Shown here in pieces: positions 1-12,200 of a DNA stretch of 64,000 nt. Source of the stretch: Membranipora membranacea (lineage: Eukaryota; Bryozoa; Gymnolaemata; Cheilostomatida; Membraniporidae). The stretch is taken from positions 14,575,001 to 14,639,000 of the forward strand of contig OU612067.1 in the NCBI GenBank assembly GCA_914767715.1, read 5' to 3'. The notes beneath the pieces are model-generated. The model was given only the letters and a program-made list of their open reading frames with translations, was not told the DNA's origin and made no database searches. A program made the translations under genes and the position numbers. Position 1 is the first letter of the stretch; the number at the start of each line of letters is the position of its first letter.

Positions 1-3000
1 TACCTGATGATATAGGTATGATAAGTTCACTGACAAAGTTATATGCACACAACTGTGATCTGTCTCAGATACCTGACAGGTGAGTAATTTCTCTGTTCTC
101 AAATTTTGGTGAGTGATGACGGTGATACAATCATCAATAATATTTTTAATTGTGACATCGAATTGTTTTCTATGATAATCAGTTATCAGCGAAATCTGTT
201 TTCTCATTGATAATTTACCTCTAGGTATCTTGATGTTAGTGATATAATTTTTGACTATGCCATTTAATTGTTTTCTGTCAGAAGCGGCTATATCCTCATC
301 TTACCTCACATTGTGTATATTTATATTTCAGTATTTGTTCACTGACAGCACTAGAGGAGTTACATATAAACGGGAACAAGAAGCTAGAAACATTACCTGA
401 TGATATTGGTATGATGAGTGCACTGAAGGTGATAATGGCATGGGACTGTGATCTGTCTCATATACCTGGCAGGTGAGTCATTTCTCTGTTATCAGATTTT
501 GGTGAGTGATGACGGTGATACAATCATTAATAATATTTTTAAGTGTGATATCGAACTGTTTTCTATGATAATCAGTTATCAGCGAAATCCATTTACCCGT
601 TGATAATTTACCTATAGGTATCTTGATATCAGTGATATAATTTATAACTATGTCATTTAATTGTTATCTGTCAGAAGCGGCTACATCCTCACTTTACCTC
701 ACATTGTGTATATTTATATTTCAGTATTTGTTCACTGTCAGCACTAGAGGAGTTACATATAAACGGTAACCAGAAGCTACAAACATTACCTGATGATATA
801 GGTATGATAAGTTCACTGACAAAGTTATATGCATCGGACTGTGATCTGTCTTATATACCTGACAGGTGAGTCATTTCTCTGTTCTCAAATTTTGGTGAGT
901 GATGATGGTGATACAATCATTAATAATATTTTTAAGTGTTGTATCGAATTGTTTTCTAAGATAATCAGTTATCAGCGAAATCTATTTACCCGTTGATAAT
1001 TTACCTATAGGTATCTTGATGTCAGTGATATAATTTATAACTATGCCATTTAATTGTTATCTGTCAGAAGCGGCTATATCCTCATCTTACCTCACATTGC
1101 GTATATTTATATTTCAGTATTTGTTCACTAACAGCACTAGAGGAGTTATCTGTACGGGGTAACCAGAAGCTACAAACATTACCTGATGATATAGGTATGA
1201 TAAGTTCACTGACAAAGTTATATGCATCGGACTGTGATCTGTCTTATATACCTGATAGGTGAGTCATTTCTCTGTTATCAGATTTTGGCGAGTGATGACG
1301 GTGATACAATCATTAATAATATTTTTAAGTGTGATATCGAATTGTTTTCTATGATAATCAGTTATCAGCGAAATCTATTTACCCGTTGATAATTTACCTA
1401 TAGGTATCTTGATGTCAGTGATATAATTTATAACTATGCCATTTAATTGTTATCTGTCAGAAGCGGCTATATCCACATCTTACCTCACATTGTCTATATT
1501 TATATTTCAGTATTTGTTCACTGACAGCACTAGAGGAGTTATATATAAACGGTAACAAGAAGCTACAAACATTACCTGATGATATAGGTATGATGAGTTC
1601 ACTGAAGGCGATAACGGCGTTTGACTGTGATCTGTCTCATATACCTGACAGGTGAGTCATTTCTCTGTTATCAAATTATGGTGAGTGATGACGGTGATAC
1701 AATCATTAATAATATTTTTAAGTGTGATATTGAATTGTTTTCTTTGATAATCAGTTATCAGCGAAATCTATTTTCTCTTCGATAATTTACCTATAGGTAT
1801 CTTGATGTCAGTGATATAATTTATAGCTATGCCATTTAATTGTTATCTGTCAGAAGCGGCTATATCCTCATCTTACCTCACCTTGTCTATATTTATGTTT
1901 CAGTATTTGTTCACTGAAAGCTCTAGAGGAGTTACATATAAACGGTAACAAGATGCTACAAACATTACCTGATGATATAGGTATGCTAAGATCACTGACA
2001 AAGTTATATGTATGGTACTGTGATCTGTCTCATATACCTGACAGGTGAGTCATTTCTCTGTTATCAGATTTTGCTGAGTGATGACGGTGATACAATCGTT
2101 AATAATATTTTTTAGTGTGATATGGAAATGTTTTCTATGATAATCAGTTATCAGCAAAATCTATTTACCCGTTGATAATTTACCTATAGGTATCTTGATG
2201 TCAGTGATATAATTTATAACTATGTCATTTGATTGTTATCTGTCAGAAGCGGCTATATCCTCATCTTACCTCACATTGTGTATATTTATATTTCAGTATT
2301 TGCTCACTGACAGCACTAGAGGAGATACATATAAACGGTAACAAGAAGATACAAGCATTACCTGATGATATAGGTATGATGAGTTCACTGAAGGTGATAA
2401 AGGCATGGGACTGTGATATGTCTCATATACCTGACAGGTGAGTCATTTCTCTGTTATCAGATTTTGGTGAGTGATGACGGTGATACAATCAATCACTAAT
2501 AATATTTTTAAGTTTGATGTCGAATTGTTTTCTATGATCATCAGGTATCAGCGAAATGTATTTACCCGTTGATGATTTACCTATAGGTATCTTGATGTCA
2601 GTGTTATAATTTATAGCTATGCCATTTAATTGTTATCTGTCAGAAGCGGCTATATCCTCATCTTACCTCACATTGTGTATATTTATATTTCAGTATTTGC
2701 TCACTGACAGCACTAGAGGAGATACATATAAACGGTAACAAGAAGATACAAGCATTACCTGATGATATAGGTATGATGAGTTCACTGAAGGTGATAAAGG
2801 CATGGGACTGTGATCTGTCTCATATACCTGACAGGTGAGTCATTTCTCTGTTATCAAATTTTGGTGAGTGATGACGGTGATACAATCAATCATTAATAAT
2901 ATTTTTAAGTGTGATTTCGAATTGTTTTCTATGATAATCAGTTATCAGAGAAATCTTTTTACCCGTTGATAATTTACCTATAGGTATGTTGATATCAGTA

Positions 3001-3231
3001 ATACCATTGTTAACTATGACATCTAATTGTAATCTGTCAGAAGCGGCTATATCCTCATCTTACCTCACATTGTCTATATTTATATTTCAGTGTCTGTTCT
3101 CTGTCAGCACTAGAGGTTATATCTGTAAGAGGTAATAAGATGCTCAAATCATTACCTGATCTTATAGGTAAGGTGAGATCACTGAAGGTGATAAATGCAT
3201 CAGGCTGTGATCTGTCCTATATACCTGAAAG
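1..3231 (+). repeat. 393-bp tandem exon/intron array encoding LRRs
   Basis: Nine LRR exons start at a regular spacing: 332, 725, 1118, 1511, 1904, 2297 are exactly 393 bp apart, then 2694 and 3091 are 397 bp apart because of a 4-bp AATC duplication in the intron. Each unit is a 141-bp exon plus a roughly 252-bp intron, and the introns are nearly as alike as the exons, including the shared acceptor TATATTTCAG and donor GTGAGTCATT. Both 141 and 393 are multiples of three and all introns are phase 2, so units can be gained or lost without breaking frame. The array continues off the left edge. The ninth exon (3091) is more diverged, and exons at 3858, 10002, 10420 and 10870 have unrelated introns, so they are older units. 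Confidence 0.93.
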
Positions 3232-6200
3232 GTGAGTTATTCTTCTGTTATCAGATTATGGTGAGTGATGACAATAATACAACTTTTCATTGCGATATCA
3301 AATTGGTACCTGTGAGAAGCGGCTATATCCTCATCTTACCATTTTACCCCAATGGTCACAGTCATGACTTATACTTAGTTATTAGCCAATTGGAACTCAG
3401 TATGAGTGGTATATAATCATGAGGAAAGAACATGCATCATCAAAAGCCTTCATTAACTGAGGCATGTTTTTGACGCGGCTGATAGACATTGGTGTATTTG
3501 AGAAGCCGCTAAGGGGCCCCTATTTGTTCAAATGCAATGAGAATTTGACCAGGTGTGTAAAAGACTCCAACGTACAACATGGTGTTGCCGATTTGTTTTG
3601 TATGGAACCCTGCTAGGAAACCTTTAATATAACTATCTTATCTCGCGTAGGGAAATTGAACCTTCAGTACACAGCCAGGCCTAAGGTTCATAATTATATT
3701 GAAATATTTTTTTCCCCTAATACTAAATATTTCTTTCCTGTAAGGTAGCTTTATGATATAAATTGAGCTTTGTTAATTTTAATGTCAGTATTGATATATA
3801 TGGCAAGCAGTTATGTGACAGCTATATCGTAATCATACCTCTTTTTTTATATTGCAGTGTCCTTAGTCTGACAGTTCTTGAGGAATTACGTATATCACAA
3901 AATAAGAAGCTAAAAAAACTACCAGCTGATATAGGTATGATGAGGTCACTGAAAATATTGGAAGTCTCGAACTGTCAGCTGTCTCAATTACCAAACAGGT
4001 ATGTTATTCTTATCTGTTTGGTTATGCTTTTTCTTGGGGCGATGATATGTTCTGTTTATCTGATATGATGTCCAGAGTTATTTATCAGGCGTCACCTTGT
4101 CATAGCAGGATGACACATTTCGGAGTTTATTGTGTCATTTCATTGTGTCGCAAAATCAGTAAGAATACACCCTTTATCACTAAAACAGTATTGCATCTTC
4201 AGAATTTATGATGGTTGTGATATTTCATCATGTATTTATTATCACGTAATTAAAAGTTAGTTCTTCGTGATCCTTGTGTGTTGAGCTGAAAGCTTTCAAT
4301 TGATACAATATTGAACACTAAAATTTATTTATGACGTTACTTTAGTGAGATTTCTTTAAGGCTTTATGACAGCTGTACTTTTTCTTACATCATTGTAAAA
4401 CTCACAATCAGACTATGGGAACCAGAGGGACCTTATGAGCGCCATATCTGCCATGAATTAAGGCAGTATGAAAGTTCTAGAATTTATGGGGTAAATATGG
4501 GGTAAATCCAGGGTTTTTCTCCTCTGCAGAAAGCGGAGGCAGAAGAGCAGAGGACGTATGGGTATGAGGCATGCGCAACAAATAAACAGAGCTAACATCA
4601 TAAAATACCTTAATAATCTTGAGATTGGATATGATTTATAAGCTTAGTGGCTCCACTGCACACTTGGCACCTATTGTTGAGGGGCAACTTCAATTTTTTT
4701 TTAAATTTGTAAAATTACCGAAAATATGTCAGAATCTTGAGAGCCTATGAGGTTATGTAACTTTTCGAGCTCTTTAAAATGTTAAAATATGGTGACCCTG
4801 CATTTGTCATGTTGCCTCTCAGTTTCTGATAGTGAAAAATAAATATACAATCAAACAAAAAATAATTAAAGGCCTAGAACATTGATCGCACATTCAATTT
4901 TGTTCTGTTTGCTGTTTTCTTTTTTTTTGTCTTTGATTTGCAGTGTTTTTTTCATTTGCTGTTGTATTTGTTATTTTAATATGGGTTTTTCTATGTATAT
5001 TCGACAGCGATTTGATGCAAACCAATCTGGTCCCGTGGGAATTTATCCTGAATTCTATTTATGTATCAGTTGCCACATCATTTATCATGATCAATTTAAG
5101 TGGATTCTGTACTCCATCCAGGCCATCCAAGGTCAGAGGGGAGGTATAACTTTAGTGTATTGGTTGATATATACAACATGGTAATCATCAAATTCTAACT
5201 AACAGGGTCTCTGTCAACTTAAGAGAAAATAAACTTAAATCTGTTTTCAACAAGCAGAAGTTCTCAAAAACTTGTGCAACTCTGATTTCCAGTGCTTTCA
5301 TAACCTGCTGTTAAACAAGGTCAGCAAATCAACCGCATTCTTTGACTGTTGTTATCATGTCTTAATCACAGGAACACCATTACAAATCCGCTTGGCATGC
5401 TTTTGGTAAATATTTTAAAGTATCAAGCTTTGAGAAGATCAGCGGTCATATACCAATTTTTGCCAGGATCTGATTTATATGTTACACGTGTAGGATGTCA
5501 TGGATTTCTTTAGAACTATACTTTAGGCACAACCACCAAGAATCTTTTCAGGGAACAAGAAGAATCCTTTAATTGACTTTTTCACCAAAGAACACAAAAG
5601 ACAATGGGAACATAATTCCACAAACAGTGTGAACATAACTCCTAATTACATGTGAGTTTTTCAGGTAAAACCAAAATACAACATCAAACTACTGTATAAA
5701 CAATACTCCCACTTAGTTTGATAAAAGATAAAAATGAAACATGAATTACAAACGAACTGTACATGTATGTTATATAAGAGCGTCACATCATATGGTTACG
5801 CGTTTACCTACTCCCACTCGTTTAGCATAGCGAGCATTTTGCCAAACAAGGGACGAGCGAGTGGTTTGGTGAACATGTCGGCAACGTTGGATTCGGAGGG
5901 ACAGAAGGTTGTCTGAATGATACCTTTCTCTATCGCTTCTCTGCAGTAATGGTATTTGATATCCATGTGGCGTGTACGTTTAGAGCTAGTGTTATTCTGA
6001 GCGATTGAGATTGCCGACTGATTGTCAACATGAGTGAGAATAGCGGGGTTGTCGAGACTTCTCATGTCATTGTAGAGTTGCTTCAACCAAGCAGCTTGCT
6101 TGGCGACATCATATAGAGCGATATACTCCGCCTCAGCAGTAGAGACAGCTACGACACTCTGTGATTTGCTGGACCAGTAGATCGGTGCACTACCATGCAT

Positions 6201-9200
6201 AAACACAGAGCCTGAGGTGGATGTTCGATTATCAGAATTGTCAGCCCATGACGAGTCAGAATAAGCTACTAACTTACCATCAGACTTGACCATCTTGATA
6301 CCGCGATCTGAGGTACCTTTCAGATATCGGAGTACACGTTTCGCTCCAGACATGTGAGTCTCAGTTGGAGACGAGTTGAAGCGGGACAGAACTCCCACTG
6401 CATGACTTATGTCAGGGCGAGTAGCTGATGCAGCATAGAGAAGGCTGCCGATAATAGACTGATAGGTAGATTGGTCGGCGGGTTTACTCCCGTCTTCTTT
6501 CTCAAACTTGACATCGGTTGCCATAGGAGTTGAGACTGGATTAGCGTTGTTCATACCGAACTTGTGAAGAATCTGGTTGACATAGTGTTTCTGATTGAGT
6601 GTGATTGAGCTCTGTTCTTGCTCTACAGAGATACCCAGACAGAAATGAAGGGGCCCGAGATCTTTCATATTGTACTGAGCTGCGAGAGCCTGCTTTATGT
6701 CAAGCATCTGATCTTCAGTATCTGTCATAAACACTAAATCGTCGACGTACACTGCAATCATAGCCTTAGAGCCAGATAACTCACGCACATAGACACACTG
6801 ATCGGCATTGGAGTTCACAAAGTTCAACGATTTGAGAAAGTTATCTAACACAATGTTCCAGCATCGTGGTGACTGTTTGAGGCCATATAGTGATTTACTG
6901 AGTTTGCATACCAGATTTTCATCTCCTGGCTGTACAAAACCTGACGGCTGATCCATATATATGTCCTCATCGAGGCTGCCATTCAAGAATGCGGTCACAA
7001 CATCCATTTGATGAATGCGCATGCCTCTATCCACGGCCTCAGCTAAGACTGCTCTCAATGATGGAAAGCTAACAACAGGTGAATATGTCTCATCGTAATC
7101 CACACCTGCTTTCTGAGCATAGCCCTTGGCTACTAATCGAGCTTTGTAGCGATCTACATTACCATCAGGGGTGTACTTGGCCTTAAAGACCCATTTACAG
7201 CCTACACTTTTACGACCTGGAGGTAATTCTACTAGTGACCACGTCTCATTATTCATAAGAGCTTCATACTCACGCTCTGCAGCTGCGATCCACTCAGATC
7301 TCTGTGGGCTGTTCTCGACTTGATCAATGGTCTGAGGCTCAATGATCTCACTAGCGTGACAGGCAACGTGATCAGCTGTAGAGGCAGCCTGGTAGCGGTC
7401 AGGCTCACGGCGTTGGCGTTCTGATCGTCTTAGAGGGTGACTGTCGTCGGCGGTGTCGAGATCAACGATGAGTTTTGAGCTGGAGTTGTCTGCACACGGC
7501 GAAGGGCGGACAACCGGTACATGGCACGACCCATCACTGGTAACACCACAAACTGCTTCGTCAAATACAACATCACGACGAACTACAACAGACTTAGTTT
7601 TGATATCATATAGACGATAGCCTTTGGACCTGGTACTGTATCCAACGTGTAACATTGATTCAGCCTTATCATCTAGTTTCCCACGTAATTGATCAGGAAT
7701 ATGAGAGTATGCTAGACATCCAAATACTCGGAGATTACTTATGTCAGGTTTGCTGCCATGCCAAAGCTCATATGGTGTGGTCGGTTCTGAGTGAGCACGT
7801 GTGGGCACACGATTTCTAACATAGGCAGCGGTGGCTATGGCTTCAGCCCACAAGAACTTGGGTAGCCTAGACTCAATAATCATAGCACGGGCAGCTTCAC
7901 ATACCGTTCTATTATATCTCTCCGCCACACCATTCTGTTCAGCAGAATAACGTACAGTGATCTCGTGACGTATACCACATGACTTCAGATGAGTTTCAAA
8001 CTCGTTGGATATATACCCGCCACCTCCGTCTGAACGCAGCGTTCCTATCGATTGACCTGTCTGATTTGATACAAGAGCAGAAAGCTCTAGAAACTTAGAA
8101 AACACTTCAGATTTATCATGCAAAAAATAAACATGTGTATATCTAGTAAAATCATCAACAAATGTGACAAAATACCTACTACCACCTAACGACGTCGTTC
8201 TCATGGGCCCGCACACATCGGTGTGTACGAGCTCAAGTACTCTAGTAGACTTGATCTCTGACCTGGCCTTGAATGGCATACAACTCATCTTACCCTTCAC
8301 ACACGGTTCACACAGTCCGACTTTAGTCTCAAATAGTTCGGCTCCATTCACAAGCCCTTCACGACACATACGTTTTATAGCGGCTTCATGTACATGTGCT
8401 AAACGACTGTGCCACAGAGAATCAGATTTAGCTACAGCGGCATTTGCGTGGTCGGACGACTCCAGATCTAGGTAATATAACTTATCTACCAATGTGCCCC
8501 GAGCACATAACTGATTACACTTGTTTCTAACCCAGCAGCGACTATGACCAAACTGCACCGTCATATTTCTGGATGTTACTGCCCTCACGGAGAACAGGTT
8601 AGAACTGAGATCAGGCACATACAACACATCATACAGCGTAGATTTACGAGCTACACTACGGTTAGCACTGACTGATACCATGACACGGCCTACACCTAAG
8701 GCATTTACAGTTTTACCGTCAGCGATCGCTACTTTCTCAGGCTTCTCAAACTCCTGGTAGTCAGTAAACAGTGACCGATAGGGTGTCATGTGTTTAGTAG
8801 CACCTGAATCTATGAGCCAGCGTTGACTCGTACTATTCTCACCATCATCATTGTTGATAGCAAAAGCAGACTCTGTATCATCAGCTACATGTTTGGCTTT
8901 GTGCTGAGATCTATTGTGATTGTTACTGTTAGAGTGCTGCTTGCGGTTTGGACATTGTCTCTGCATATGTCCAACCTTCCCACAATCCCAGCACTTGGGT
9001 TTGGGGCGACCAGCCTTCATAGCGGTGTCAGGAGGATTAGCATTGTTACTCCTGGCACCAGAGACGCCGACCGAAGCCGGTAATACTTGTTCCCTGCGTT
9101 TTTGTTCCTCATTAAGAAGTGCTTGTTGAACGAATTCGAGCGTAGGTGGGTCTTGCTGAGTCTCGAGAGCGGTCACGACTGTTGAATAACTATCAGGAAG

Positions 9201-12200
9201 CGAACCTAACAGAGTAACCACCTGATCTTCCTCGCTAATAGGAGCCCTAATCGCCGCTAAACGATCAGTCAAGTCTTTCATGAACTTGAGGTGTTGCTCT
9301 ATAGTTGAACTCTCACTCATCATGGAACGGAAGTAGCGCTTCTTGAGGAACATCTTATTTGCCAGAGTGTCTCTCTCAAAATGTTTCGATAAAGCCTCCC
9401 AGGCAGCTTTTGGAGAGTCACACTCAGTGATGAGATACAGCAACTCATCACTCACTGCAAGCACTATGAGGGAAAGTGCTTTATTAAGTTTCTTGGTGTA
9501 ATTTGCTTTGGCTGGCTCTTCAGTGGGCTGTGTAACTGATCCATCCACATAGCCATATAGTTCTCTAGCTATCAGAAAATGCTTAAACTTAAACTTCCAT
9601 GTAGTGTAGTTAGAAGCAGTCAGTCTATCTATACTCCACTTCTCTTCCATTTTGATTGCTGGAAGTTAAGCTATATTTCTGTCACAGTGGGATAGAGATA
9701 CTGGGCCCATAACCTGTAGGATGTCATGGATTTCTTTAGAACTATACTTTAGGCACAACCACCAAGAATCTTTTCAGGGAACAAGAAGAATCCTTTAATT
9801 GACTTTTTCACAAAAGACAATGGGAACATAATTCCACAAACAGTGTGAACATAACTCCTAATTACATGTGAGTTTTTCAGGTAAAACCAAAATACAACAT
9901 CAAACTACTGTATAAACAATAACACGAGGTGTACATCTTTCCTACTGGATCTTGAATCTTTAAGCTATCGCTTCATCACCATATCTCTATTTATATTACA
10001 GTATCTGCTCACTGTCAGCACTAGAGGAATTAGCTGTAGAATGTAATAAGAAACTCAAGACATTACCTGATGATATTGGAATGCTCACATCTCTTAAGAA
10101 GATAGATGCCAGTTCGTGCAGTTTGACTCATTTACCTGGCAGGTGAGTGACAGGATGGTGATTAAGATGATGGAGACATCATGGTCTTTTGATGTCGTGG
10201 GATGGTGATTGGCGTTGCATTGGTTATGCAATGGTGATGAAGCTGGTTATGTGATGCTAATGTGATCTGTTACGGTGGTGACGGCGATGTCATGTTGATC
10301 GCGTTGGAATATGATGCTGATGATGAGGATGTACCAATGTTACAACGCTGTGGCAATCACATAATATCATTACAGTTATTGCCTCATTTTCCCTAACAAT
10401 ATACTTGTGTACTTCACAGTGTCGTCACATTGGCAGCTCTAGAGGAGTTAGCTGTACAAAGTAACAAAAAGCTAAAAGCATTACCAAATTATATTGGCAT
10501 GATGAGATCGCTGAAGAAATTAGATTTTAGCTCTTGTAGTATGACTCAAATACCTGCCAGGTTAGTAACATTACAAATCATAGCTCATTTTTAATTCTGG
10601 TTGTATGTCAGGCAGTGGTGTACACCAGTGTACAAATGGCATGTATGATTGCAGGCATGTGAATGAGTGATTGTTGTATATAAGCTAAATAAAAGCTTCG
10701 CCTTTCTTCCGTGTACTAATACAACAAGGACAAAAGCAGTCAATATTTGGCCTACAGGGCATCTGGCATTGATAACTTATATATGCTTTGCCAGCAAGTA
10801 AAGTCAGCCTTGACAGTGTGCTTATGTTTTATCATACATCAAATTTAAAACTTAACACAATCATTACAGTATATGCTCACTGGCAGCTCTAGAAGAGTTA
10901 TCCGCGTACGGAAATAAGAAGTTAAAAGTATTATCTGATGACCTAGGCAAGATGAAATCACTGAGAAAGTTGGATATGGGTTCTTGCAATTTAACTCATC
11001 TACATACCAGGTAAATACTTCCACCTTGTATTTTCACATTTACTCTAAGGTGAACGACTTAATTTTATACTCATGTTAACTAGGGCGAGTTTGCACTAAA
11101 ATTGGCTGCTAGCTTTAATTTAATTTAATTCTTCTGACACATTGGCTAAATTATCAACATGTTTCTCAAAGTCAGCCAGAGATTGATATCAATCAAATAT
11201 GAAAACACAGCCTGAAAACCATAGTCATTATTATCTGAATGGGGCTACTTTAAACTTATTGACAAAAGATGTGTGCATGGGGGACCAAAAAAATTACTGA
11301 TGATAACAAGAGTATGTTGACAAAAGCTTGTGATTTGTATGAAGTTTAGAAAGTAGTGTCAAGCTAGATGGGAAACCTAGATATATTATTCCATTTGCCT
11401 ATATGATCAAAGAGTCTCTGCTTTACTAGCTCCAGCATATAGTCAGTGGCGCTCCAACTGGAACAAAAAACATCTGGACGATTGACAAGGCTCCCTGTTT
11501 TGTGTTGGTTCTCATGTAATTTTAACTGTAAGCTGATCTCTCATCTCTTGCAGCATTGGAGAACTGACTAATCTTATCACCCTGGATGTCGAGCACAATC
11601 GCAAGTTAACCACCATACCTGAGAGTCTTTTCCAACTTGGCGCATTAGAAGAAGTCAAATGTAAAGGCTGTCACGCGTTAACATTTCCACCTCTGGCTGT
11701 CTGCAAACTAGGAGTTGAAGCAGTGAGAAAATATTTCTCCGCCCTTCGCGTGGATGAACCAAGTAATCAACTGCTAATCCCAGTCACTGTAATTGGACAG
11801 AGTAGGGCTGGTAAAACAAGTCTTGTCCGTAGTGTACAACAAAATGAGAGAGTGTTGACAAAACGAGATTCTGATGAAAGCGCGTTGGACGCGGCCACCA
11901 AGGTTTTCCAAGTATCTGAAGCTGAGGTGGACAAGGCCACAAAACTTGTCTTTACTGACTTTGGAGGACAAACAATATACCAGTTTTCTTACCAGCTAAC
12001 CTTTAAGACTCAGTGTGTCCCACTGCTGGTGATAGACATTGCTGAGTTTGACAGGTTAGTTGGAAAGAATGGGTTGGAGATGGCCTGCAAAGAGCTGTGT
12101 ATACAATGGCTGTCACAGCTCTACATTTCATCTCCTCAACTCAAACGGCCAGTAGTAGTCCTCACTCACCGTGACAAAGTTAGTGATGAGTGTTTTGAAC

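Larger units (their letters stand above)
5489..9921 (-). mobile_element. Complete Ty1/copia LTR retrotransposon, antisense in an LRR intron
   Basis: A 4.4-kb element inserted in the intron between the LRR exons at 3858 and 10002, opposite in strand to the host gene. It is flanked by the 5-bp target duplication ACACG (5484-5488 and 9922-9926). LTRs are 5489-5705 and 9715-9921, and apart from a 10-bp indel they look identical, so insertion is recent. The single long ORF is intact. The primer site and polypurine tract sit at the expected places. The element is therefore potentially autonomous. Confidence 0.95.

Noticed and set aside
1-3231. Regular spaced repeats as a CRISPR or satellite array
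   Set aside because: The unit is an LRR exon plus intron with splice sites and open frame; it is a coding array in a eukaryotic gene.
4882-5184. 100-codon hydrophobic ORF in the Roco intron
   Set aside because: T-rich intron sequence, low complexity, no splice-compatible role, overlapping ORF in another frame equally long.
8164-9129. Plus-strand ORFs inside the copia element
   Set aside because: Antisense to the intact Gag-Pol frame, with no protein-like composition.
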